A stretch of 46,991 nucleotides of DNA from Sphingomonas sp. SRS2 (GTDB taxonomy: Bacteria; Pseudomonadota; Alphaproteobacteria; Sphingomonadales; Sphingomonadaceae), in assembly GCF_000971055.1 (NCBI RefSeq), contig NZ_LARW01000054.1, positions 1-46,991 of the forward strand. Direction: 5' to 3'. The stretch's first letter is position 1. Every line of letters starts with the position of its first letter. Below are positions 14,624 through 23,085 of this stretch, piece after piece. The position numbers were made by a program, and so were the translations under genes. The notes under the pieces were generated by a model, which ran no database searches, had not been told where the DNA came from, and was given only the letters and a program-made list of their open reading frames with translations.

Positions 14624-15826
14624 ATGCGGGACATGGCGGCAAACCGGCGCGAGGACAAACTCTCATATCGGGACGTCCGCGCGGCGAGCGTCGCCTTGGC
14701 GGCGCCGCTATCCGCCGAGGATTGCCAGATGCAGTCGATGCCCGACGCGAGCCCGACGAAATGGCATCTGGCGCATACAAGCTGGTTCTTCGAAACTTTC
14801 CTTCTTGTCCCGCGGCTGCGGAACTACCGCCCCTTCGATCCCGCTTATGCGACATTGTTCAATTCCTATTATGTTGGGATCGGCGAACGGCACGCGCGGC
14901 CCGAGCGTGGGCTGATATCACGGCCTTCGCTCGACGAGATCCTCGTCTATCGTGAGCATGTCGATGCGGCGATGGACCGGTTGATGACGGAGGGCGATCC
15001 CCGTTCTGTACCCCTTATCGAGCTCGGCCTCCATCACGAGCAGCAACATCAGGAACTCATCCTGATGGACATCCAGCACGCCTTTTCGCGCAATCCCGCC
15101 GCCCCGCCTTATCCGCTCAGGCCGTTGCGCGATCTCGTCGAGCCCGGTCCGGCCATATGGCTCGATTGCCCGGGTGGGTTGCACATGATTGGCCATACGG
15201 ACGACGGCTTCGCGTTCGACAATGAAGGCCCGCGTCACCGCTATTGGCTGGAACCGTTCGCGATAGCCGACCGGCTCGTGACAGCCGGCGAATTTATCGC
15301 CTTCATCGACGATGGCGGTTACCGGCAGCCGGAATATTGGCTCGCCGACGGATGGGCGGCGCGAGAGGCTGGGCAATGGGATGCACCGCTCTACTGGCGT
15401 CGAGGGCCGGACGGTTGGAACCGGTTTTCACTAGGTGGCGCAAGGACCGTCGTCATCGACGAACCCGTGCTTCATCTCAGCTATTATGAAGCCGATGCCT
15501 ATGCGCGCTGGGCGGGTTGCCGCTTGCCCACCGAATATGAGTGGGAGGTCGCGGTGCAGCTTCTTCCCACGCGGCAAGTCTATGACGTCGCTTGGCAATG
15601 GACCGCATCGCCTTATTCGCCTTATCCCGGATTCGAACCCGCTGCCGGAGCGGTCGGTGAATATAACGGCAAGTTCATGGTCAACCAGATGGTGCTTCGC
15701 GGCGGATCGCTGGCGACGCCCGCCGGACATTGCCGGCTGAGCTACCGCAATTTCTTCCCGCCACACGCACGCTGGACGTTTTCCAGTTTGCGGCTCGCGC
15801 GGAACATGCGTGGCGACGCCACCTAG
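14624..15826 (+). CDS. egtB: Ergothioneine biosynthesis protein EgtB
   Basis: A 400-residue protein. The N-terminal DinB-like domain carries the iron-binding histidines: HLAHTSWFFETF near residue 46 and LGLHHEQQHQELILMDIQH near residue 132. The C-terminal FGE/SUMF domain runs from about residue 180 to 400 (MIGHTDDGFAFDNEGPRHRY, CRLPTEYEWEVAV, LRGGSLATP, YRNFFPPHARW). EgtB couples hercynine to a thiol (gamma-glutamylcysteine or cysteine) using O2. The thiol donor cannot be told from this sequence. The start MRDMAAN is 1 nt after egtD; the longer upstream frame is just an egtD shadow. No egtC or egtE is nearby. Confidence 0.93.
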   Translation: MRDMAANRREDKLSYRDVRAASVALAAPLSAEDCQMQSMPDASPTKWHLAHTSWFFETFLLVPRLRNYRPFDPAYATLFNSYYVGIGERHARPERGLISRPSLDEILVYREHVDAAMDRLMTEGDPRSVPLIELGLHHEQQHQELILMDIQHAFSRNPAAPPYPLRPLRDLVEPGPAIWLDCPGGLHMIGHTDDGFAFDNEGPRHRYWLEPFAIADRLVTAGEFIAFIDDGGYRQPEYWLADGWAAREAGQWDAPLYWRRGPDGWNRFSLGGARTVVIDEPVLHLSYYEADAYARWAGCRLPTEYEWEVAVQLLPTRQVYDVAWQWTASPYSPYPGFEPAAGAVGEYNGKFMVNQMVLRGGSLATPAGHCRLSYRNFFPPHARWTFSSLRLARNMRGDAT

Positions 15827-15977
15827 GGCATGGTGGAAGGTTCTCCGATTATCGTCCGTTCGGCGAAAATTGCCTACTGCCTCTGCAATGACGACATTGG
15901 TGCGCATAGCTGTAGATCTTCCCATTGTCGTCCTCGCCAGTCTTACCGCTGAGATGAGCGCGCGCGCAGCAGTGTAA

Positions 15978-16124
15978 TCTCTGCGAACAGCGGGGTTTCC
16001 GTTCCTTGCGCATATCCGGGAGGAAGAGGATGCGATCTTCCCGCCGCTCCACGCAGCGTTGAGCGAGCCGAAGAATGCGGAGATCACCGCGCTCGCCAAC
16101 AAGGAAGGGTTCAGGCTCGCCTGA
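15978..16124 (+). pseudogene. Hemerythrin (HHE) domain remnant
   Basis: The frame from 15978 to the TGA at 16124 reads FPFLAHIREEEDAIFPPLHA, the last metal-binding helix of hemerythrin-like proteins, with the family's 'HI.EEE..IFP.L' motif, followed by ANKEGFRLA. The upstream two thirds, with the other His ligands, are missing and a stop precedes it. It is a 3' fragment just after egtB. Confidence 0.5.
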
Positions 16125-16178
16125 TGCCCAGTTCGCCAGTCATCGGGAACCGCGAGCTTTTTCAATCGCTTAGCAGGC

Positions 16179-16400
16179 ATGAAAATATCCTGCCTGCTCG
16201 GCCGTCACTGGCCTCTCGCCGCTTACGCACCGGCTGAACCTGGACCCGCGAAGAGCCGTTGCGCCGATTGCGGGACGTCGATGGCCAAGACTCACTGCAA
16301 AGGTTGGCGTGTCACTGGCCCGGGTGCCCTCGCGAGCTGGTGGTCCGCGATCGCCCCGACCGCAGGTCGGCGCGCGGTAAGCCGGTCACCCGTCCAATAA
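16179..16400 (+). CDS. Small CxxC protein, hypothetical
   Basis: A 73-residue frame. MKISCLLGRHWPLAAYAP and KSRCADCGTSMAKTHCKGW have the layout of a small zinc-ribbon-like family with a 'C..GRH.P' N-terminus and a 'C..C...' knuckle. The protein at 19354-19575 has the same layout, so the two may be distant paralogs. The last 20 residues are less convincing. No strong ribosome-binding site is seen (TAGCAGGC). The function is unknown. Confidence 0.45.
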   Translation: MKISCLLGRHWPLAAYAPAEPGPAKSRCADCGTSMAKTHCKGWRVTGPGALASWWSAIAPTAGRRAVSRSPVQ

Positions 16401-16920
16401 CGATCGAATCGCCAGCGGCAAATCGCCGCAGCTCTGCCGAGCTTCTAGCACCGCCTCTTCGTCACACATTCGTTTGTCGTGCGGCCCGATCTCCCCGCGG
16501 GGCGCGGGAACGTCTGAGAGGCTATCGGTTGAGACCCACGGACGCGGCCGGCGCACGGATTCCGGGGGCGGCCTGCGACCGTTAGGAGCGTTCCGCCCCG
16601 CCTTTTGGGGCAAGGCGGGACGCTTTCCCTTGTGTGGCACCACACGTCGTTAGCGCCCTTCTCAAGCGATGCTTTGTATATCGCCGCCGGCAACGCTTGC
16701 GGGAACCGGCGGGCGCGAGTGCGGTTGTGGAATCGAGGCCCCTGGCAAAGCCCCCCCGCCCCTCGGCCCCCCTTTTCGAAGGCTCGCCTGATCCCCGCCC
16801 GGCGGGCCTTTTCGAATCCGACGGCCGCCAGTACGTGCGCCGCCGGCCGTCGCTTCGTGGCCCTCGACGGATATCTTAGTCGCGCGACACGTTTAGCGTC
16901 CACATTATCAGGAGTTCATC
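16401..16920. other. Intergenic stretch with stem-loop and candidate stress promoter
   Basis: No convincing gene. AGCGTTCCGCC (16587-16597) pairs with GGCGGGACGCT (16614-16624, one G-T pair). GGAAC at 16702-16706 and GTT at 16724-16726 are 17 nt apart, the spacing of an EcfG-type general-stress promoter, pointing toward the DUF3597 gene, though about 190 nt from its start. Confidence 0.35.
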
Positions 16921-17328
16921 ATGAGCATTTTCGGCAGCATCTTGAGCAAGATCTTTGGCCATGGCGATGCGGCTAAGCCCGCAGCGGCGCCGGCGCCGGC
17001 AGTACCGCGCCCGGCGGTTGCGCCGCCGACCGCGGCGGCACCCAAACCGGCCGCGCCGGCGCCGGCGCAGCCGGTCGACGTCGAGGCCGTGCTGACGCAG
17101 ATCGCCGCTGCCAAGGGCCGGCCGAGTAATTGGCAGACATCGATCGTCGATCTGCTGACCCTTCTCGATCTCGATTCCAGCCTCGCTGCCCGCAAGGAGC
17201 TCGGCCAGGAACTTGGCATTCATGCCGGCGCCGATGGCAGCGCCGAGCAGAATATCGCGCTCCACAAGGCGGTGATGCAGAAGCTCGCTGAAAATGGCGG
17301 CAAGGTCCCGGCTTCGCTGCGCGACTGA
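16921..17328 (+). CDS. DUF3597 domain protein
   Basis: A 135-residue protein. It opens MSIFGSILSKIFGHG, continues with a Pro/Ala-rich linker (residues about 20-50) and ends in a DUF3597 domain: VDVEAVLTQIAAAKGRPSNW, then IVDLLTLLDLDSSLAARKEL. CAGGAG lies 7 nt before the ATG. Members are common in alphaproteobacteria; the fold is helical and the function is not known. It sits among other small stress-type proteins. Confidence 0.9.
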   Translation: MSIFGSILSKIFGHGDAAKPAAAPAPAVPRPAVAPPTAAAPKPAAPAPAQPVDVEAVLTQIAAAKGRPSNWQTSIVDLLTLLDLDSSLAARKELGQELGIHAGADGSAEQNIALHKAVMQKLAENGGKVPASLRD

Positions 17329-17942
17329 CGCTTGCCAGGCGGCCTACCGCCGCCCCGCTCGCAACCACCGCGCTGAGCGGACGACCCGGCGGTGCTAATT
17401 CGAATGTCGGACAGGCTAAGAAGGCGGGCCGCAGGCGAATGTAAGGGCGATGGTATCACGGCCCCACTCTCCTGATCATGGACCGTCCTTCCGGTCATCG
17501 CAGGTCACCCTCATGGAGGACATCGTGGCCGCTGAGACCTAGACGTAGAACAGGCGGCGATTGCCAAAAATGATGTTGATCACGATCAAGCCGGCCCCTC
17601 TCGACGTCGACTAACCCTGCGAAGTCCAAGGGCGACATTGATCGACTTGGCGGTAAATCCACCGAGCCTGTTTACGTCTACAGATTCGCCGAGACAGCGG
17701 AGCCGGCTCAGCGAGGGACCGCAGATACAGGTTGTAGCGACCTCTCAATCTGCAACTGCCGATCGATGAAACGATACCGGCCGCCAACCGTTGATTTATC
17801 AGAGACTGGCGGCTGAGTGAGCCGACGTCTCGCACCTGCTCTGACCCTGAGCATCACTCAAATTGACCAGCGAATCTCCCGGTCGGGGCACGGCTTGGCG
17901 TTCGCACCTCAACAGGCAAGGTCTGCAGACAAGGAGATCATC
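17329..17942. other. Intergenic stretch, no supported gene
   Basis: Only very short frames without ribosome-binding sites or recognisable motifs are present. I see no RNA gene, operator palindrome or IS end here. Confidence 0.45.
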
Positions 17943-18338
17943 ATGACCGTCACCCGCTCCGACTATCCTGAAAATATCGAGATCCGCCTACCAATCGAAG
18001 AGACCGATCGCACGATCTCGTCCGATAAGGTCGCCGGCACTGCGGTGTATGATTCACGAGACGAAAAGATCGGCTCAATTCACTGTGTGATGATAGACAA
18101 ATATGACGGCCAGGTTCGTTATGCGGTGATGTCTTTCGGCGGCTTTCTAGGCATTGGCGAGCACTATCATCCGCTTCCCTGGCCAGTCCTGCGCTATAAC
18201 GAGAAGCTTGGCGGCTATGTGGTCGGCATAAAGAAAGAGGCGCTCGAGACGGGACCCCATTTCGGGCGAGACAATATGCCGGCCTTTGACCGCGCCTATG
18301 GAATGGGGATCTATGGTCACTATGGCGTGCCCTTCTGA
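17943..18338 (+). CDS. PRC-barrel domain protein
   Basis: A 131-residue protein. The PRC-barrel lies at about residues 28-105: KVAGTAVYDSRDEKIGSIHC, VMIDKYDGQVRYAVMSFGGF, GEHYHPLPWPVLRYNEKLGG YVVGIKKEAL. The tail is rich in Gly and Tyr (YGMGIYGHYGVPF). Free-standing PRC-barrel proteins in alphaproteobacteria are usually small stress or envelope-associated factors. AAGGAG precedes the ATG by 6 nt. No partner is co-transcribed. Confidence 0.88.
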   Translation: MTVTRSDYPENIEIRLPIEETDRTISSDKVAGTAVYDSRDEKIGSIHCVMIDKYDGQVRYAVMSFGGFLGIGEHYHPLPWPVLRYNEKLGGYVVGIKKEALETGPHFGRDNMPAFDRAYGMGIYGHYGVPF

Positions 18339-18654
18339 TCGAAAATATCAGCTGGAGGCGAGCGAACCGTGGGGTTCGCCGGCGCTTAGACAATTCGGTG
18401 AAACCTCCGCGGAAAGGCGCAGATGGACGAACCGCGGTCATGCATGATCGCAATAGCGCGAGGGTGCAGCACTAGCTCGGCATCCGGTTAGTGTGGCCAA
18501 GCCGGCCTACAAAGCGCTACGGCTATTCTGCGCTTGTGCCGCGTTCCACGAGCGCGAGCCATGTCGTCGTTGCAATTGCCTTGCCGAAACACAGCATCAG
18601 CTCCGCTTGGCGATGGATCATCTCGCAAGCCTTTCGCACGACAAGCGCGGGGAC
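18339..18654. other. Intergenic stretch with a doubtful cysteine-rich frame
   Basis: A GTG frame at 18493-18741 on the plus strand contains a cysteine-rich stretch (FCACAAFHEREPCRRCNCLA) but overlaps the lipoprotein gene tail-to-tail and has no ribosome-binding site. I do not call it. Nothing else is visible. Confidence 0.35.
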
Positions 18655-18948
18655 CTATCGGCGATAGATCCGCCGGCGGCGGTCGTCGACATAATATTCC
18701 CGGCCATTGCGATCACGATAATATCGGCGGTCGCCTTCTGATGTCGCAGCGCCAACCGCCGCCCCGCCTGCGGGTCCTACGGCTGCACCTTCGGCAACTA
18801 CGAGGCCCGGGATCACGGCTCCGGCAACAGCGCCGCCGGCAGCGCCAAAACCGGCGCCACGAAGCGCGTCGCGCCCCCGTTCGCTGGCGCACCCGCTGGC
18901 CAAGCCGAGCAGACCAATGCACGTCACGGCCTTCGCAATGATCCTCAC
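18655..18948 (-). CDS. Glycine-zipper lipoprotein
   Basis: A 97-residue protein starting from GTG (MRIIAKAVTCIGLLGLASGC), where LASGC is a lipobox that should be cleaved and lipidated at Cys. The centre (GAGFGAAGGAVAGAVIPGL, then GPAGGAAVGAATS) is a glycine-zipper, and the C-terminus is rich in Arg and Tyr (RRYYRDRNGREYYVDD). Such small outer-membrane lipoproteins are envelope-stress or 17-kDa-antigen-like. GGGAG 7 nt before the GTG fixes the start. The operator-like palindrome at 19074-19092 lies about 125 bp upstream. Confidence 0.7.
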   Translation of the reverse strand: MRIIAKAVTCIGLLGLASGCASERGRDALRGAGFGAAGGAVAGAVIPGLVVAEGAAVGPAGGAAVGAATSEGDRRYYRDRNGREYYVDDRRRRIYRR

Positions 18949-19073
18949 ATCACATCTCCCGTTCCTGCAGGGACAAGATGGAAAGCTTTGCAGGGCGATT
19001 GGCAACGCCTCGCCTGGGGAGGCCGTCCAGACCCTGCGGCCCCAACACCTCAACGGCTGTGAGGTTCAGCATT

Positions 19074-19092
19074 TATATCGTTCCACGATGTA
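19074..19092. promoter_or_regulatory. Operator-like palindrome, site 1
   Basis: TATATCG TTCCA CGATGTA: one mismatch from the TATATCG-N5-CGATATA consensus shared by six sites. Upstream of the lipoprotein gene (minus strand). Confidence 0.45.
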
Positions 19093-19201
19093 ATCGCGGT
19101 ATTTCGTGGGCGCCGCACCATCGGCGCGTCGATACACGGATATGTGCCAGCCATAGCGCTCAGAGGCCAAACACATACGCCGCTCATGAAGACCACATCT
19201 T

Positions 19202-19232
19202 GCAATATATATCGTGATACGATATATATTGC
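19202..19232. promoter_or_regulatory. Operator-like palindrome, site 2 (extended)
   Basis: A perfect 13-bp inverted repeat, GCAATATATATCG / CGATATATATTGC, around TGATA. The core TATATCGTGATACGATATA is identical to site 5 at 37141-37159. It lies upstream of the CxxC protein gene on the plus strand. Confidence 0.6.
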
Positions 19233-19353
19233 GTTCTGAAATCTGGCGAGCGATCGCAGGCTGCAGGCTCGCTTTGCCGTGACACCGCTCAGTCATTGGC
19301 GGGTTCTCGATGAAAATCTCGAGGGTGCCGGCGCAAAACCAGCATGGAAGGCC

Positions 19354-19575
19354 ATGAGAAACTCAAAGGATGAGACATCGGCGCAGCCGCCATGTCGTCG
19401 GCCCATAGATGTGCAGGCGAGCCTGAGAGCCTGCCGGCATGGTCGCCATAGCCCTGTCCGCGAGGTTCGGGTTGATCCCAATGGAGTTGAACATAGCCAA
19501 TGCCGGAACTGTGAATGCGACCTTACGCGAATGCCGACGGTGCGGCGCTGGTTTCGGAGTGGCCGAATGGGGTGA
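19354..19575 (+). CDS. Small CxxC zinc-ribbon-like protein, hypothetical
   Basis: A 73-residue protein starting MRNSKDETSAQPP. The core is CRHGRHSPVREVRVDPNGVE, then SQCRNCECDLTRMPTVRRWF RSGRMG, with a 'C..GRH.P' start and a 'C..C' knuckle as in the 16179 protein. A GTG at 19279 would add 25 residues but has no better signal. GGAAGG lies 2 nt before the ATG, which is short, so the exact start is uncertain. It lies downstream of palindrome site 2. Confidence 0.55.
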   Translation: MRNSKDETSAQPPCRRPIDVQASLRACRHGRHSPVREVRVDPNGVEHSQCRNCECDLTRMPTVRRWFRSGRMG

Positions 19576-19709
19576 GCGTGGTGGGACTGGGCTCGCGATG
19601 ATGTCTGAAGTCGCAAGGCTGCAGGCAACCCATGTCAAGACGTGCCGCTGCGTTTCCCTATACAGCGAGCCGCAAAGCCGAACTAATTCTAGACGACCGG
19701 GAGATTACC

Positions 19710-19931
19710 GTGATCCGCACCCTCGCCACCGGCCTTTTCCCGCGCTTCGTTCACAAACGCCTGGGAATGACCGCTGTCGGCCCGGTCGACGCCATGTTGC
19801 TGACAACAGGGGTCGCCCTTGCGGTGCGCCGGGATAGGCCGCTCCTGGGGCTCGCGCTACTGACCATCGGCGGCTACCGCGCCTGGCGCACAGCTCAATC
19901 CGAGAGATGCCCCGCGTGCGGAGCGTCTTGA
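19710..19931 (+). CDS. Small membrane protein, hypothetical
   Basis: A 73-residue protein starting from GTG with GGGAG 6 nt upstream: MIRTLATGLFPRFVHKRLGM, then one or two hydrophobic segments (PVDAMLLTTGVALAV and LLGLALLTIGGYRAWR), and a Cys pair at the end (CPACGAS). The N-terminus 'IRT.ATGLFPRFVHKRLGMT' looks like a conserved short family found in Sphingomonadales. It overlaps the yihY gene tail-to-tail by 37 bp. The function is unknown. Confidence 0.65.
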   Translation: MIRTLATGLFPRFVHKRLGMTAVGPVDAMLLTTGVALAVRRDRPLLGLALLTIGGYRAWRTAQSERCPACGAS

Positions 19932-20890
19932 AGCGCCGCGCTCATATCGGCGACGGTCGCGCCTCTGCCCCCCATCGCCTGGGGTTGACCGGTGGTGGTA
20001 TCGACCGACGTCTGGCGTTCGGCCTCAGCATTGATCAAACCGCCGATCAAGACGGCGTAGGCCGACACGTACAGCCACATCATCAGCACTACGATCGCGC
20101 TCAGCGAGCCATAGGTCGCGTCATAGCCGGCGAAGTGCGATGCGTAAAAACCGAAGCCCAGGGTCGCCAGCAGCCACAGCACCGTTGCCATGACGGCGCC
20201 GATGCTCAGCCACTGCCAGCGGGCGTCGGCGCGGTAAGGCGCGAAGCGATAGGTCGCCCCGATCGTCACGCTAGCGAGCAGGCCGGCGACGACCCACGTC
20301 ACAACCCGCACCAATGTCGCCGCGAATGGTCCGATGCCACTGAGCAGTTCCTGCACGAAGCCGAGCACCGAGGCCGCCAGCACGCCGGCGATCCCGACCA
20401 GGATCGCGCCTACCGCCAGCACAGCGGACACCCCTGCACCACGCAGGATGCCCCTGCGGTCTTCCTGATCATAGATGACGTTGAGCGCGCTCATCATGCC
20501 GCCCGACGCCCGGCTCGCGCCAAAAATCGACACGATCAGCGCGACGATCAGGCCAAGCCCCTTCTTGTCGGCCGCTGTCGTCGTGAGCGAGATCAACTGA
20601 TCGTAGATCAGCTTTGCCGCATCGGCGGGCACGAGGTCGATGATCATGCGCATATGTCGGGCGACGATCGCAGGATCGGCGATGAGGCCATAGGTCATCA
20701 CCAGCGCCCCGAGCAGTGGAACGAACGACAGAAAGACGTAGAAGGCCACCCCGCCCGCCATCAGCCCGATATTGTGCCGGCCGCTGTTCACCCAGACCCG
20801 GCCGAGAATGGCCCGCCAAGCCGGCCAACCCAGCTGCCGCGGACTTTCGGCGATGGCGCCGAGGTCGATCTGATGTTGCGTCATGCCCAT
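19895..20890 (-). CDS. YihY/BrkB family membrane protein
   Basis: A 331-residue protein with about six transmembrane helices. Typical signatures are NIGLMAGGVAFYVFLSFVPL near residue 38, DQLISLTTTAADKKGLGLIV, SIFGASRASGGMMSALNVIY near residue 120 and YGSLSAIVVLMMWLYVSAYA VLIGGLINAE near residue 265. The family was named after virulence factor BrkB and an old RNase BN misassignment; its role is not settled. AGGAG lies 7 nt before the ATG. The C-terminal tail of about 45 residues is polar. Confidence 0.9.
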   Translation of the reverse strand: MGMTQHQIDLGAIAESPRQLGWPAWRAILGRVWVNSGRHNIGLMAGGVAFYVFLSFVPLLGALVMTYGLIADPAIVARHMRMIIDLVPADAAKLIYDQLISLTTTAADKKGLGLIVALIVSIFGASRASGGMMSALNVIYDQEDRRGILRGAGVSAVLAVGAILVGIAGVLAASVLGFVQELLSGIGPFAATLVRVVTWVVAGLLASVTIGATYRFAPYRADARWQWLSIGAVMATVLWLLATLGFGFYASHFAGYDATYGSLSAIVVLMMWLYVSAYAVLIGGLINAEAERQTSVDTTTGQPQAMGGRGATVADMSAALQDAPHAGHLSD

Positions 20891-21027
20891 GGCTTCGCTC
20901 CTGCCGTGCCGAACGCGTGACCCGTTCAAAAGTCGTGAGAATTTCTTGGGCGGGGGAACTTGAGCGTGGTTCGGCTCTTGGAGATAGAGGGATAATATCG
21001 GCGATCGGCACGAGCCTTCGCCCGGTA

Positions 21028-23085
21028 ATGAGCGGGGCTTCTTTGCGATCATCGTCAGTCTGCGCGGTTTGGACTTTGGGCCTCATTTTGGCGACCGGGG
21101 CGCATGCTCAAAGCGCGTCGGATGATGCACTGCTCAGCGACCCAGACTTCGAGCAAAGCTTGCCGCCGCTGTCGCCGACGCTGCCCCCGCGCGCGCCAGA
21201 GGCCCCGCCCCGGCCTCTGACGGGCGAGGAGGCGGCGACCTCCTCGGTCGACCTGCCATCCGATCCGGCTTTGACATCCCCACTCGCCCCCATCGCGACG
21301 TTCGACGCCAAGCCTCCGCCCGAGATCGACATCGCGCCGGATGGGGCGCCCGAGATCCGTTACACCTTGGCGGTCAGAGGCCTGAAGTCGGTCGACCTCG
21401 AAGACGAATTTCGCGATCTTTCCGCCTTGCTGCAGGACGGCAGACGCGCCGCCAACGCGGCTCAAGTCTCCGCGCGCGCCGATGAAGATGTGCAGCTGGC
21501 CGAGCGGCTGATGCACAGCCAAGGCTATTATGACGGGATCGCCACCGTCGCGATCGACACGCTGCCCAACGCGACCAACAGCCTTACGGTCGAGCTCAGC
21601 GCGACGCCGGGGCCGCGCTACCGGCTTGGCAAGATCGCCATCACCGGTGCTCTGCCCGAACCGACCGCGCTGGCCCGCAAGGCGATGAAGCTCGAGACCG
21701 GCGATCCGATCGTCGCGGCGGACGTGCAGAGCGCCGAAGCCGCCATTTCGCTGCGGCTGCCCCAAGCCGGCTACCCCTTTGTCGAGGTGGGTCAGCGGGA
21801 CATCCTGCTCGACGATCGCGACCATCATGGCGATTATACGCTGCCGATCAGTTCGGGTCCCAAGTCGAGCTTCGGCGTGATCCGGACCGAGGGAGACCCC
21901 GTCTTCACCCCCGAGCATCTGACCGTGATCAGCCGCTTCGACGCAGGTGAACTTTATGACAGCCGACAGGTCGACGACCTGCGCCAGGCGCTGATCGCGA
22001 CCAGCCTGCTTGGCACCAACGCAATCGAGCCGGTGAAGACCGGCCGGACGGCCGCGGACGGGACCGAGATCGTCGATGTGCTGGTCCACCAGACAAAGGG
22101 CCCCGCCCGCCAGCTGGCCGCAAGCGCCGGCTATGGCACCGGCGAAGGCATCAAGCTCACCGGGTCCTGGACCCACCGCAACATGTTCCCGCCCGAAGGA
22201 GCGCTCAGCGTCGAAGCGGTGGCGGGCACCTTGCAACAAAGTCTAGGCACGACCTTCCGCCGGTCGAACGCCGGCCAGCGCGATCGCACCTTCGCGCTCG
22301 GTGCCTCGGTCGCACGGCAGGATTTCGACGCCTATAATGCCCAGACGGTTACCTTGTCGGGCAGCCTTTCGCGCCAGAGCACCCCGATTTTTCAGAAGCG
22401 CTGGACCTGGAGCATCGGTGGTGAGCTGATCGCGACCCGCGAGACACCTTTCGAGGCGGCGACGCTCGATCGTGATCGCAACACCTACTTCATCGCGGCA
22501 CTCCCACTTCAGCTCGGCTATGATCGATCGAACAGCCAGCTCGATCCGACCAAGGGTTTCCGGCTGTCGGGGCGGCTCAGCCCTGAGGCACAGAAACGTT
22601 CGGGAGGCGGCTTCGACGGCTATGCGCGTCTGTTGTTCGAAGGCAGCGCCTATTATCCGATCAGCGACGCGCTGACCTTGGCCGGCCGCGCGCGGGTGGG
22701 CTCGATCATGGGGGCCGCGCGCGATGACATCGCGCCCTCGCGGCGCCTCTACGCCGGCGGCGGTGGATCGGTGCGTGGCTTCGGCTATCAGCAGCTGGGC
22801 CCCAAGGATATCGACAACAAGCCGATCGGTGGCCGGTCGCTGACCGAATTCGCGCTCGAGGCGCGTTATCGTTTTGGCGATTATGGCATCGTCCCCTTCT
22901 TCGACGCAGGGCGGGTCGGCGAAGCCTCCACACCGTCGATCAAGAACATGCGCTATGGTGCGGGGATCGGCGTGCGCTACTACACCAATTTTGGTCCATT
23001 TCGGATCGATGTTGCGACGCCGATCAACCGGCAACCCGGCGAATCAAAGATCGCGCTGTATATCTCGATCGGTCAGGCGTTCTGA
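21028..23085 (+). CDS. tamA: TamA, Omp85-family autotransporter assembly factor
   Basis: A 685-residue outer-membrane protein with a signal peptide (VCAVWTLGLILATGAHAQ), a Pro-rich linker to about residue 105, POTRA domains (about 110-310, including ITGALPEPTALARKAMKLET and GVIRTEGDPVFTPEHLTVIS) and a beta-barrel (about 350-685) containing YAGGGGSVRGFGYQQLGP, the conserved 'RG[FY]' barrel motif, and FGPFRIDVATP near the C-terminus, which ends in F. With TamB it forms the TAM complex for outer-membrane protein or lipid delivery. The start at MSGASLRSSS has no strong ribosome-binding site. The stop overlaps the tamB start by 1 bp. Confidence 0.93.
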   Translation: MSGASLRSSSVCAVWTLGLILATGAHAQSASDDALLSDPDFEQSLPPLSPTLPPRAPEAPPRPLTGEEAATSSVDLPSDPALTSPLAPIATFDAKPPPEIDIAPDGAPEIRYTLAVRGLKSVDLEDEFRDLSALLQDGRRAANAAQVSARADEDVQLAERLMHSQGYYDGIATVAIDTLPNATNSLTVELSATPGPRYRLGKIAITGALPEPTALARKAMKLETGDPIVAADVQSAEAAISLRLPQAGYPFVEVGQRDILLDDRDHHGDYTLPISSGPKSSFGVIRTEGDPVFTPEHLTVISRFDAGELYDSRQVDDLRQALIATSLLGTNAIEPVKTGRTAADGTEIVDVLVHQTKGPARQLAASAGYGTGEGIKLTGSWTHRNMFPPEGALSVEAVAGTLQQSLGTTFRRSNAGQRDRTFALGASVARQDFDAYNAQTVTLSGSLSRQSTPIFQKRWTWSIGGELIATRETPFEAATLDRDRNTYFIAALPLQLGYDRSNSQLDPTKGFRLSGRLSPEAQKRSGGGFDGYARLLFEGSAYYPISDALTLAGRARVGSIMGAARDDIAPSRRLYAGGGGSVRGFGYQQLGPKDIDNKPIGGRSLTEFALEARYRFGDYGIVPFFDAGRVGEASTPSIKNMRYGAGIGVRYYTNFGPFRIDVATPINRQPGESKIALYISIGQAF

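Noticed and set aside
18493-18741. 82-residue cysteine-rich frame from GTG
   Set aside because: No ribosome-binding site; it overlaps the lipoprotein gene; only the first half looks protein-like.
19066-19176. 36-residue minus-strand frame starting MCLASERYGW
   Set aside because: It overlaps palindrome site 1, has no ribosome-binding site and no recognisable domain.
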